From an uncultured Lentisphaerota bacterium (GTDB lineage: Bacteria > Verrucomicrobiota > Lentisphaeria > Oligosphaerales > CAITYL01), in NCBI GenBank assembly GCA_903921725.1, contig CAIXRA010000028.1, positions 61,051 to 125,050 on the forward strand: 64,000 nt of DNA, in the 5' to 3' direction. Positions 25,761 through 33,756 of the stretch are shown here, one piece after another (positions within the stretch are counted from its first letter, which is position 1; every line of letters begins with the position of its first letter). The notes under the pieces were generated by a model. It saw nothing but the letters and a program-made list of their open reading frames with translations, searched no databases and was not told the origin of the DNA. The translations under genes and the position numbers were made by a program.

Positions 25761-25944
25761 CTTTACGGCTCCATTTTAGCGTTTTGATTGTCATCGGTTG
25801 CCGTCGACATGATTTTGGACATCCAATCGCAAAGGTCGGCTTGCTGGCCCGGAACCGTCCGCGGACGGTATTTTTATACTGTACCGTGCTGGAAGACGCG
25901 CCGCAACTGATGCATATCCAAGCGGCGGCCGTATTGGCTTCCAC
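25747..25944 (-). CDS. Possible small zinc-ribbon protein (GTG start)
   Basis: A 65-residue frame from GTG at 25944 with WICISCG, then GCPKSC about 30 residues later, a C-x2-C ... C-x3-C spacing resembling small zinc-ribbon proteins. It ends 14 nt inside the next gene on the same strand. There is no ATG and no clear ribosome binding site, so it could also be a degraded gene end. Confidence 0.35.
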   Translation of the reverse strand: MEANTAAAWICISCGASSSTVQYKNTVRGRFRASKPTFAIGCPKSCRRQPMTIKTLKWSRKDDGC

Positions 25945-26012
25945 TCGGACTTGCCGGCGGCGTTGATTTTCCGGGTTAGGCGTCCATAGTCGGCGGGGAG
26001 TGGAGGCGAGCG

Positions 26013-27362
26013 TTGGACATGGACACGAAAAGACCGACATCCTGGTTGGAGCCGTTGCCGCTGGGGGGCGGGGGGAACGCCCTGCCGTGCCGGATACTGC
26101 CGGGGCCGATGGAGGGGATCACGGACGGTTCCTTCTGCCGGGTGATGTCGGCCCGGGGGCTGGTGCGCGCCTGGGTGACGCCGTTCGTCCGTATCTCGAC
26201 GGCGGTGCCGCGGCTGGCGCGGCTGCGCGAACGGCTGGAGCCGTTCGGGTTGGGAAGCGAAAACGCAGAACACAGAACGCATAACGGAAAAACGGAAGAA
26301 CGGAAAAATAGACCCCCGGCCGCAGACCCCGGTCCTCGGACCACAGACCACGGCCCCCGGACCACAGGCCACGGGCACGGGGCCGCAGACCACGGTTCCC
26401 GTGCCACAGGCCACGGTCCCTGGGCAGAAGGCCACGGGCGGCACCCTGCGGACTTCCCCCGGCCGCCGGTGGTCGTCCAGCTCATGGGGCTGGACATTCC
26501 GCTGCTGGCGGAGACGGCGAAGCGCGTGGCGGAGCTCGGCGCGGCCGGGGTTGACCTGAACTGCGCATGTCCGAGCAAGGTGGTGCTGTCGAACGGAGCG
26601 GGTGGGGCACGGTTGCGGGATCCGGCGTGGATCCGGGAGGCGCTGTGCGCGCTCCGCAAGGCGGTGCCGGAGCTGGGGGTGAGCGTCAAGCTGCGTTCCG
26701 GCTTTGCGGACTCCGCGGCGGAGCTGCCGGGAATCGTGGCGGCGGTGCGGGAGGCGCGCCCGGATTTTGTGATGATGCATTTCCGCACGGTGCAGGAGGA
26801 GTACCGCGAGGTGCGGGACGGCTGGGACCGGCTGGCGCGGGCGAAGGAGCTGCTCGGCGACGGCATACCGCTTCTCGGCGCGGGCGACGTCGTCTCCGCG
26901 GCGGCGGCGTTGAATCTGTGGCGGCAGACGGGGGTGGACGGCGTGACGCCGGCGCGCGGGCTGCTGCGGAATCCCTGGCTGCTGCGGGAGATCGAAGCGA
27001 TGTGCGGCGGAGAGGTGGAGCGGTGTGGCTGTGTGACGGTGAAACTGCGTGGCGGTCAAAACAAAAAACCGCATGGTTCCGCCACTGCCACACCGCCACA
27101 CCGCCACGCCGTTACTCTGTCACACCACGCAGAGTTTCTTCGGGAGCTGGTTGCGGTCAGCGCGGAGACCGGGGAGTGGCGGCGCGGGTTTGTGCTGGAA
27201 CTGGCGCGGAACCTGTTCGGCGTTGACGCCGAACTGTTTACGGGGCTCGCAAAAGCCGTTGATGCCGGCGCGATGCTGAAGCTCCTGGAACAGGAGGCCG
27301 GAGGGAGGGCGTCACGCCCGGCGTGCAAGGCTGGGGCTGCGGGCTTCCCGCCTGGCAGCTGA
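26013..27362 (+). CDS. dus: tRNA-dihydrouridine synthase with in-frame repeat insertions
   Basis: 449-residue FMN-dependent Dus-family enzyme reducing uridines in tRNA D-loops. It shows LPGPMEGITDGSFCRV, VVVQLMGLD, DLNCACPSKVVLSNGAGGARL with the expected catalytic Cys, SVKLRSGF, FVMMHFRTVQEEY and LGAGDVVSA. It is ~100 residues longer than usual because residues ~85-150 are encoded by tandem repeats (AACGCAG and ACGGAARA units, then 17 heptamers) and ~330-380 by CCGCCACA octamers. The last ~20 residues (GGRASRPACKAGAAGFPPGS) also come from dispersed-repeat DNA. The start is TTG 26013, with GGAGG 6 nt before, or ATG 26019. The Dus subfamily (A, B or C) is not resolved. Confidence 0.85.
   Translation: MDMDTKRPTSWLEPLPLGGGGNALPCRILPGPMEGITDGSFCRVMSARGLVRAWVTPFVRISTAVPRLARLRERLEPFGLGSENAEHRTHNGKTEERKNRPPAADPGPRTTDHGPRTTGHGHGAADHGSRATGHGPWAEGHGRHPADFPRPPVVVQLMGLDIPLLAETAKRVAELGAAGVDLNCACPSKVVLSNGAGGARLRDPAWIREALCALRKAVPELGVSVKLRSGFADSAAELPGIVAAVREARPDFVMMHFRTVQEEYREVRDGWDRLARAKELLGDGIPLLGAGDVVSAAAALNLWRQTGVDGVTPARGLLRNPWLLREIEAMCGGEVERCGCVTVKLRGGQNKKPHGSATATPPHRHAVTLSHHAEFLRELVAVSAETGEWRRGFVLELARNLFGVDAELFTGLAKAVDAGAMLKLLEQEAGGRASRPACKAGAAGFPPGS
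26319..26437. repeat. 17 in-register heptamers (21-nt higher-order unit) inside dus
   Basis: Consecutive 7-mers of the types RCCRCAG, RCCACGG and NCCCSGG recur in that order, giving a 21-nt unit repeated about 5.7 times. They are translated as heptapeptides such as TTDHGPR, TTGHGHG, AADHGSR and ATGHGPW. Preceded at 26262-26309 by AACGCAG-like heptamers and ACGGAARA octamers. Confidence 0.9.
27021..27126. repeat. CCGCCACA-family octamers with inverted left arm, inside dus
   Basis: The right side 27079-27126 holds CCGCCACT, CCGCCACA, CCGCCACG, CCGTTACT and CTGTCACA. The left side 27021-27055 (GGTGTGGC, GTGTGACGGTG, GTGGCGG) is its partial inverted copy. It is translated through in frame. Confidence 0.7.
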
Positions 27363-27448
27363 TTTCCCGCGGCGACTTCAGCCTGACGGCCAAAGTCGGC
27401 GCGGCTTTGCAGCTTTGCACCCCGCCAGTTGCGCCGGGCTGGAAGCCC
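27307..27448. repeat. Two GGGC-N5-GCCC mini-hairpins at the dus 3' end
   Basis: GGGC(GTCAC)GCCC at 27307-27319, inside the last codons of dus, and GGGC(TGGAA)GCCC at 27436-27448, followed by GCGCTCCCA. The stretch between dus and ilvD shows nothing else recognisable. Confidence 0.55.
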
Positions 27449-27508
27449 GCGCTCCCACGTCAACGCTCAGCCGGCGCAGCCGGCTTGAACGTCCATTAAA
27501 CAGGCGGG

Positions 27509-29356
27509 TCAGCGGAGGAGTCGCGAAATGTCGCGCGCCGCGCCCTTGGCGGCCGAGGTCGCCATCAGGCCGTACGCCTGCAGCGACTCGGACACCACGC
27601 GCTCGCGTTTCGGCTTCCAGCCGGCGGCGTCCTTCGCGGTGCGGCGCCGGGCGATTTCCGCTTCGGGAACGGCGAGCGTGATGCCGCGGCTCGGGATGTC
27701 GATGACGATTTTGTCGTTTTCCTCGACCAGCCCGATCAGTCCGCCCTCGGCCGCTTCCGGCGAGACATGGCCGATGGAAAGACCGGAGGTGCCGCCGCTG
27801 AAACGACCGTCCGTAATCAGCGCGCACTGTTTGTCCATATGCAGCGACTTGAGGTAACTGGTCGGGTAGAGCATCTCCTGCATGCCAGGCCCGCCGCGCG
27901 GCCCCTCGTAGCGGATGACGACGACGTCGCCCGGCTGGAGCGTGCCGCCGAGGATCAGCTCGATCGCCGCCTCCTGCGAGTCGCAGACCCGCGCCCGGCC
28001 CTCGAAATGGAAGATGCTCGGGTCGACGCCGGCGGTCTTCACGATGCAGCCTTCCTCCGCCAGGTTGCCGTAAAGCACGTTCAGGCCGCCTTCCTTCGTG
28101 TAGGCGTGGGCGAAATCGCGGGTGACGCCGGTCTCGGCGTCGAGGTCGGCCTCGGGATACATCTCGTTCTGCGCGAAGCCGGTGAGGCAGAACTTGCCGC
28201 CCGGAGCCGCCAGCGCGCGCTGTTTCGCCTCCTCCGTCAGTTCGGGGGCCTTTCCGCGGATATCGTTCCTGCGGACCTGCAGCCCCATCGCGTCGCCGGA
28301 CACCGTCGGGCACGCCTCGTTGATTTTTCCGTGGCGCATCAGCTCGCCCATGATGACGGGGATGCCGCCGGCGCGGTTGACGTCTTCCATGTGGAACTTG
28401 CTGCTCGGCGCGACCTTGCAGATGCAGGGCACCTGGCGCGAGAGGCGGTCGATGTCCTTCATCGTGAAATCGACTCCGGCGGCGCGGGCCACGGCGAGGA
28501 TGTGCAGCACGGTGTTGGTGGAGCCGCCCATGGCGATGTCCACGTTCATCGAGTTCTCGAACGCGGCCTTGGATGCGATGGCGCGCGGGAGCACGGAGGC
28601 GTCGCCCTTCAGGTACCAGGCGTTCGCCATTTCGACGATGCGCGCGGAGGCGGTGCGGAACAGTTCCTTGCGCAGCGCGTGCGTGGCCAGCAGCGAGCCG
28701 TTGCCCGGAAGCGCCATGCCGAGCGCCTCCGCCAGGCAGTTCATGGAGTTGGCGGTGAACATGCCGGAGCAGGAGCCGCAGGTCGGGCAGGCCCGGTTTT
28801 CGACCTCGCGCAGGTCGGCGTCCGACACGTTCTTGTCGGCGGCCATGACCATCGCGTCGATCAGATCCAGCTTCACTTCGCCCTTGGACGTCGTGGCGCG
28901 GCCGGCCTCCATCGGGCCGCCGGCGACGAAGATGGAGGGGATGTTCAGGCGCATGGAGGCCATGAGCATTCCCGGCGTGATCTTGTCGCAGCTCGAGATG
29001 CAGATCATGGCGTCGGCGACGTGCGCGTTGCACATGTACTCCACGGAGTCGGCGATCAGCTCGCGGCTCGGTAGCGAGTACAGCATGCCGCCGTGCCCCA
29101 TGGCGATGCCGTCGTCAATCGCGATGGTGTTGAACTCCAGCCCGACGCCGCCGGCCTCCTCAATCATCTTCTTGATCATCTGGCCGTAGCTGTGGAGGTG
29201 CATGTGACCCGGCACGAACTGGGTGAAGGAGTTCACGATGGCGATGATCGGCTTGCCGAAATCGCCCTCCTTCACGCCGTTGGCCCGCCAGAGCGCCCGC
29301 GCCCCCGCCATCTTCCGCCCCTCAAAGGTCTGCGCACTGCGAAATTTGCCTGACAT
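27509..29356 (-). CDS. ilvD: Dihydroxy-acid dehydratase
   Basis: 615 residues, iron-sulphur dehydratase converting 2,3-dihydroxy acids to 2-oxo acids in valine, isoleucine and leucine synthesis. It shows [43 protein letters not shown] with cluster-binding cysteines, [12 protein letters not shown], and the C-terminal [19 protein letters not shown]. Length is standard. The product feeds LeuA and IlvE, both also in this window but at separate loci. A 9-nt tandem repeat lies 30-74 nt upstream of the ATG, replacing an ordinary promoter region. Confidence 0.95.
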   Translation of the reverse strand: MSGKFRSAQTFEGRKMAGARALWRANGVKEGDFGKPIIAIVNSFTQFVPGHMHLHSYGQMIKKMIEEAGGVGLEFNTIAIDDGIAMGHGGMLYSLPSRELIADSVEYMCNAHVADAMICISSCDKITPGMLMASMRLNIPSIFVAGGPMEAGRATTSKGEVKLDLIDAMVMAADKNVSDADLREVENRACPTCGSCSGMFTANSMNCLAEALGMALPGNGSLLATHALRKELFRTASARIVEMANAWYLKGDASVLPRAIASKAAFENSMNVDIAMGGSTNTVLHILAVARAAGVDFTMKDIDRLSRQVPCICKVAPSSKFHMEDVNRAGGIPVIMGELMRHGKINEACPTVSGDAMGLQVRRNDIRGKAPELTEEAKQRALAAPGGKFCLTGFAQNEMYPEADLDAETGVTRDFAHAYTKEGGLNVLYGNLAEEGCIVKTAGVDPSIFHFEGRARVCDSQEAAIELILGGTLQPGDVVVIRYEGPRGGPGMQEMLYPTSYLKSLHMDKQCALITDGRFSGGTSGLSIGHVSPEAAEGGLIGLVEENDKIVIDIPSRGITLAVPEAEIARRRTAKDAAGWKPKRERVVSESLQAYGLMATSAAKGAARDISRLLR

Positions 29357-29385
29357 GATGTACCTCTTTCTTCTGGCGATATGCC

Positions 29386-29430
29386 CGATCGGTCCGATCG
29401 GTCCGATCCGTCGGATCGGTCGGATCCGAC
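29386..29430. repeat. Nonamer tandem repeat (CGATCGGTC x5) upstream of ilvD
   Basis: CGATCGGTC twice, then CGATCCGTC, GGATCGGTC and GGATCCGAC in exact 9-nt register. It lies in the 79-nt gap between ilvD and the end of rpsA, and is self-complementary enough to form hairpins. Confidence 0.8.
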
Positions 29431-29435
29431 AATGT

Positions 29436-30935
29436 TCAATCCAGCTTCAGCTTGTCGAGGGCACCGAAGGCGCTGGCGATGCTGCCAAGCGGGCCGTCGG
29501 CCTTCGGCTGGGCCTGGCGGTACTCGCTGTAGGCGGCCTCTTCCTCGTCCACCTCGTTGCCCTTTTCGGCCACGCCGGGAAGCGCCAGGGAGATGCGTTC
29601 GCCATCGACCACGTTCACCAGCACCTTCACTTCCTTGCCGGGGCCGAACTGGCCGTGCATCTGGCGCATGCGCGCCGGGCCGTCGGCCAGCCCCATGCGG
29701 CTGATGTGCAGCAGGCCGGTCCGTCCACCGGGCAGACGGATGAACGCGCCGAAATCTTTCAGCGACTCCACCGTGCCGGCCAGTTCCGCGCCGGGCACGA
29801 TCGAAGCGAGCTGCCGCGCCGTCTCCTCCCGCGCCGCCATCTCCTCCGCGTTGATGGAGGTCACGGACAGTGAGAGGCGCCGCTTTTCGTAGTCCACGTT
29901 TTCAATCTGCACCTCGACCGGATCCCCTTCCTTCACCGCCTCGCTGGCGTGATTCAGGCGTCGGCCGCGGCCGAGCTTGCCAATCGGGATCAGCCCCTCC
30001 AGCCCCGGCTCCAGCTCGACGAACGCGCCGAATTCCATCGTCTTCGAGATGCGGCCCGCATGCTTCGTGCCCTGGGTGTATTTGTCGATGAGCGTGGTCC
30101 AGGGATCGGTCTCGGCTACGCGCAGGCTCAGGGAGATGCGCTTCTTCTCCCAGTCGATGTCGCGCACCATCACGGTCACCCGCTGCCCCACCGTCACCAC
30201 GTCCTCGGCCTTCACGCCGCGCTTCCAGGCCAGCTCGCCCAGCGGCACCAGCCCGTCAATCCCGCCGATGTCCACAAACACGCCGAACGGCATCAGCTTC
30301 TTCACCGTGCCCTCGAGCCGGTCGCCGACGTGCAGCGAGTTCTTCATCTCTTCGCGCGCCACCTCCTGCTCCGCCTCCAGAAGCGGACGGCGGACGACGA
30401 CCAGGCGGTAGCCGTCATCGGAGTATTCGCGCACCTGGAACAGGAACTTCTGGCCGATGTAAACCGCGGCGTCCGCCTTGGAGATGTCGATCTGCGAGAA
30501 CGGGCAGAACCCCTCGTGCGTGCCGACCTGGACGGTGTAGCCGCCCTTGGTCTCGGCCATGACGCGCCCCTCGACCGGCACCTTCGCGTTCAGGGCGTCC
30601 ATCAGCGACGAATCGGCCGTCTCGCCGGACATGCGCTTGGTCAGGCGGATCTCGCCGGTCACGTCGTTGAAGCGGACGCACATCGCCTCGATGGTGTCGC
30701 CGACCTTGACCGTGGGCTTACCTTCCTTGTCCAGCACCTCGGCGCGGTCGAGCATGGCCTCGCAGAGCGCGTTGACGTCGATGAACACCGTCTTTGCGTC
30801 GATCGCCGTGATCGTGCCCGTGACCTTGTCGCCGGCGTAGATGCGGGTCGTCTCGCGCTTCGCCTTCGCGCCCTTGCCCGCATCAAAAGCCGCCAGCATC
30901 GCGCCAAAGTCCATCGTGTCGTTCGAGTCTGCCAT
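29436..30935 (-). CDS. rpsA: 30S ribosomal protein S1 (multi-S1-domain RNA-binding protein)
   Basis: 499 residues from [10 protein letters not shown], with an acidic lead-in and about five S1/OB-fold repeats. Recurring cores are [76 protein letters not shown] and [29 protein letters not shown]1 helps the 30S subunit load mRNAs, including weak-SD ones. This copy has about five domains rather than the six of enterobacterial S1. The ORF track begins 13 residues earlier (MQPTTNQ). A perfect TTGACA -35 occurs upstream near 31023-31028, with only a weak -10. Confidence 0.85.
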   Translation of the reverse strand: MADSNDTMDFGAMLAAFDAGKGAKAKRETTRIYAGDKVTGTITAIDAKTVFIDVNALCEAMLDRAEVLDKEGKPTVKVGDTIEAMCVRFNDVTGEIRLTKRMSGETADSSLMDALNAKVPVEGRVMAETKGGYTVQVGTHEGFCPFSQIDISKADAAVYIGQKFLFQVREYSDDGYRLVVVRRPLLEAEQEVAREEMKNSLHVGDRLEGTVKKLMPFGVFVDIGGIDGLVPLGELAWKRGVKAEDVVTVGQRVTVMVRDIDWEKKRISLSLRVAETDPWTTLIDKYTQGTKHAGRISKTMEFGAFVELEPGLEGLIPIGKLGRGRRLNHASEAVKEGDPVEVQIENVDYEKRRLSLSVTSINAEEMAAREETARQLASIVPGAELAGTVESLKDFGAFIRLPGGRTGLLHISRMGLADGPARMRQMHGQFGPGKEVKVLVNVVDGERISLALPGVAEKGNEVDEEEAAYSEYRQAQPKADGPLGSIASAFGALDKLKLD

Positions 30936-31047
30936 GGTGTCAGGTTCCGTTTGTTGGTTGGTTGTCGGTTGCACTGAGATTGCTTGGTTTTAATCTTGGT
31001 GAGCTTAATGACTTTAGTGACCTGTCAATCATGTCAGAAAACGGTCT

Positions 31048-32301
31048 TCACTTTTCTGTTTTCTGGTTCGGCCGGGCGCGGACAATCTCCGTGCCGGGGG
31101 CGGTTAATTCGATGGCGGCCTCCGCCAGGCAGGCGGGCCAGAGCCAGATGCTGCCGCGCGGGGCGTCGAAGGCCTCGCCCTGCGGAGTCCGCAGCTTTGC
31201 GGCGCCGTTCAGGACGAGCAGGAGCGAAACGGCACCGTCGGACGCGGACTCCGCAACGCCGCCGGCAGCGCCGGAAATGATTTCGACCTGGAACTCCGGC
31301 GTCGGCGGCACGAAGGCGCGGACGGACACGGAAGCGTTTCGTGTTTCGTGTTGCGTGTTGCATGTTTGCGGGAAAAGCCGCTGCACGCCGGCCTGGGAGT
31401 AGGTGAGCATGTTTAGCAGCACGTCGGTGTCCACAAACTTCGGCGTCAGGCCGGCGCGGACGACGTTGTCGGAGTTGGCCATGCACTCGATGATCGTGCC
31501 GCGGAGGTAGGCATGCGGTTCGTTGGCGCCGAGGTAGATGCACTCGCCCGGTTCCAGATGCACCAGATTCAGGAAATAGAGCGAGAGCAGCCCGGCGTCG
31601 TCCGGGTACTGCGCCGCAAGCCGGAGGAACCAGCCGTCGTGCGGAGTCCGCACGGCGAGTCCGCCAATCTCGGCGGCCAGCGCGCGGACGGTTGCCGTGA
31701 CGGCTTCCTTCGGCGCGCGGAAAATGGCGGCGTAGGCGGCGCGGAGCCAGTAATCCGTTTCATGTTGCGTGTTGCGTGTTGCGTGTTGGGAGGAAAACTC
31801 GTCCAGAAACGCGCCGAGGGATTTGAGGCGTGCGGCGTCCTTGCGGATGTCGGCGGCGGGGCGGAACTGCGCCAGGGCGTCGAACGGCGTGACGGCGACG
31901 GCGATTTCCGGTTTCGGGTTGGGGTCCGGATAATTTTTGGGATCCCGCGCATGCAGGCACTTGGCGAGTTCCACATCAGGATGCGCCTGGATGGAAAGCG
32001 CCCGGCTGCAGCTCAGCACCTTGAGCAGGAATGGCAGGCCCGGCCGTCCAGTAGATTTCCCCGCCGTTCCCCCAAGCACGGCTTCGGGGTTTGCTCCAAT
32101 AAAATCAGTGAGCACCGTGCCGTCCGGCAGCCTTGCGGGCAGGCTCGGATGCGCGCCGATCCAGAGTTCGGCGAACGGCTGTCCGTCTCCGGCGGGGAGG
32201 CCGAGGAGGCCGGCGATGAACGGCGTCCGGCCGTTTTCCGCCCTTTCCCCCCAGGGGTACGGCTGCACGCCGCAGGTCAGTTTGATGAACGAGGGTTTCA
32301 T
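31048..32301 (-). CDS. manA: Mannose-6-phosphate isomerase, class I, with in-frame heptamer insertions
   Basis: 417-residue type I phosphomannose isomerase interconverting mannose-6-P and fructose-6-P (zinc enzyme). Motifs: CGVQPYPWGE, ELWIGAHPSLPA, KVLSCSRALSIQAHPD, NYPDPNPKPEIAVA, LGANEPHAYLRGTIIECMANSDNVVRAGLT. Two blocks, FSSQHATRNTQHETD and QTCNTQHETRNAS, are encoded by (GTTKCRT)n heptamer repeats and have no counterpart in the family. They fall in loops between conserved segments and keep the frame. The ORF track starts at a GTG (32316). I prefer ATG 32301 (MKPSFIKLT). Confidence 0.9.
   Translation of the reverse strand: MKPSFIKLTCGVQPYPWGERAENGRTPFIAGLLGLPAGDGQPFAELWIGAHPSLPARLPDGTVLTDFIGANPEAVLGGTAGKSTGRPGLPFLLKVLSCSRALSIQAHPDVELAKCLHARDPKNYPDPNPKPEIAVAVTPFDALAQFRPAADIRKDAARLKSLGAFLDEFSSQHATRNTQHETDYWLRAAYAAIFRAPKEAVTATVRALAAEIGGLAVRTPHDGWFLRLAAQYPDDAGLLSLYFLNLVHLEPGECIYLGANEPHAYLRGTIIECMANSDNVVRAGLTPKFVDTDVLLNMLTYSQAGVQRLFPQTCNTQHETRNASVSVRAFVPPTPEFQVEIISGAAGGVAESASDGAVSLLLVLNGAAKLRTPQGEAFDAPRGSIWLWPACLAEAAIELTAPGTEIVRARPNQKTEK
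31336..31363. repeat. Heptamer repeat (GTTKCRT x4) inside manA
   Basis: GTTTCGT, GTTTCGT, GTTGCGT, GTTGCAT in register on the plus strand, with a degenerate fifth unit. Translated on the minus strand as NTQHETR. Confidence 0.8.
31757..31791. repeat. Heptamer repeat (GTTKCRT x5) inside manA
   Basis: GTTTCAT, three GTTGCGT, then GTTGGGA. Translated as QHATRNTQHETD. Same family as the intergenic copy at 2145-2193. Confidence 0.8.
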
Positions 32302-32380
32302 GTCATTCCAAAACACGGCGGAACGGCCCCGCTTTTTCTTGGGAAAAGCGCAATATAATGCGGGATTTGCGGATTGGTGC

Positions 32381-33676
32381 TCAGCGCCCCGAAGCGGGGC
32401 GTGCCGGCAGGAGCGCCGCCTCCGCCGGGAGGTCGGGGATGCCGGCGGCCGGCGTCCCCTTATACTCCGGGATCAGGCGGACCAGGCGGAACCCAAGCAT
32501 GTTGCCGTGGGAGAGGGGCGGAAGCCGCGAGCGGGTGGCGGAGCGCGAATCCTCGGCTTTCGTGCACCAGTTGCCGCCGCGGATGACGCGGTATTCGGTG
32601 AACTCCTTGAACGAGTCGAGCAGCGCCGGCGGCGGCGGCGGGGCGCCCGGATCCCGCGGGTACGGCGCGAACTTGTCCATGCACCACTCCCAGACGTTCC
32701 CGTGCAGGTCAAACAGTCCGTAGGCGTTGGGCAGGCGGCGGCCGACCACGTTCGGCTGCCGGGCGTTGTTCTCCACGAAATCCGCGTAATGCTCCAGCCG
32801 CAGCGGGTCGTCGCCGAAACAGAAGGCGCTCTTCGTCCCGGCGCGGCAGGCGTACTCCCACTCCGCCTCGAACGGCAGGCGGTAGGTGCCGACGCGGACG
32901 TTCTCCTTCTCGGCGAGCGCCTTGGCGAACGCCAGCGTGTCCGCCCACGTCACCTCCTCGACGGGCTGCCCGCGCACGGCAATCGCGGCGGCGGCGGCCT
33001 TTGCTCGGACCTCGCTGATGAAAACCGTATTTTTGGGCAGGACCGGCGCATGTGAATACGAGGGGTTTTCCGGCATGAGCTTCGACCACTGTTCCTGTGT
33101 GATCTCGCAGACGCTCATGTAGAACGGGAGATACACGTTGACGGTGTGTTGCGATTCCCCTTCCCAGCGCTCCGTTTCGGTTTCCGGGCTGCCCATGACG
33201 TAGCTGCCCGGCGGGATTAGGCGCAGGCGGATGCCCAGTGAGTTCTCCACTTCGACGGGCAGGGCGCTGGCCTTGGAAAATTCAATCTGCCGGGCTTGCG
33301 CCTCCGCGCTTCCCGGGGCGAGGCGGACGGTCGAGGGCATCATCGGCGGCGCGACCTCCTTCAGGCCGATCAGGATCACGCCGAGGTTGCCCAGCACCGG
33401 CCCCGGGACCGGCTTGGGCGGCGGGACGAACGCTGGCACCGCGCGCGGTGCCGGTACGGCCTGGTGGAGCGAGACCGCGATCACGGCGAGCAGCACGATG
33501 ATGAACACCAGCCAGGACACGACCCGCAGCTGCCGCCACAGGTACGCAGAGGTGGGAACCGGCGGCTTCACGATCTTCGGGGGGCCGCGCCGCGGCTTCT
33601 TGATGTGGATGCCGCCGTGCGCCCCGCTCGGAGGAGGGGTGGAGTCCGTTTTTTTTCCACTTTCCTGCGTTTCCAT
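32381..33676 (-). CDS. Membrane-anchored SUMF1/FGE-fold protein
   Basis: 431 residues: a cytoplasmic N-terminus rich in Lys/Pro, one transmembrane helix (VVSWLVFIIVLLAVIAVSL, about 52-70), a proline-rich linker, then a formylglycine-generating-enzyme-type domain at about 145-415. Domain marks are GSYVMGSPE, EITQEQWSKLM, YRLPFEAEWEYACRAG, NAYGLFDLHGNVWEWCMD and YRVIRGGNWC. In true FGE a second cysteine follows the RGG motif. Here the position reads EDSRSATR, so sulfatase activation is unlikely and a binding or structural role is more probable. It lies 80 nt downstream of the LptG-type gene. Confidence 0.8.
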   Translation of the reverse strand: METQESGKKTDSTPPPSGAHGGIHIKKPRRGPPKIVKPPVPTSAYLWRQLRVVSWLVFIIVLLAVIAVSLHQAVPAPRAVPAFVPPPKPVPGPVLGNLGVILIGLKEVAPPMMPSTVRLAPGSAEAQARQIEFSKASALPVEVENSLGIRLRLIPPGSYVMGSPETETERWEGESQHTVNVYLPFYMSVCEITQEQWSKLMPENPSYSHAPVLPKNTVFISEVRAKAAAAAIAVRGQPVEEVTWADTLAFAKALAEKENVRVGTYRLPFEAEWEYACRAGTKSAFCFGDDPLRLEHYADFVENNARQPNVVGRRLPNAYGLFDLHGNVWEWCMDKFAPYPRDPGAPPPPPALLDSFKEFTEYRVIRGGNWCTKAEDSRSATRSRLPPLSHGNMLGFRLVRLIPEYKGTPAAGIPDLPAEAALLPARPASGR

Positions 33677-33756
33677 TTGTCCAAGGCTCCCATGAAATCC
33701 AATGCCCGCTCACCCGGCGGTCTCCGTGCGGCGTGCCGCGCGTGGATGGCGGCGCT

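Noticed and set aside
26319-26437. CRISPR array in dus
   Set aside because: Units are contiguous 7-mers/21-mers without unique spacers, inside a coding frame, and no cas genes are present.
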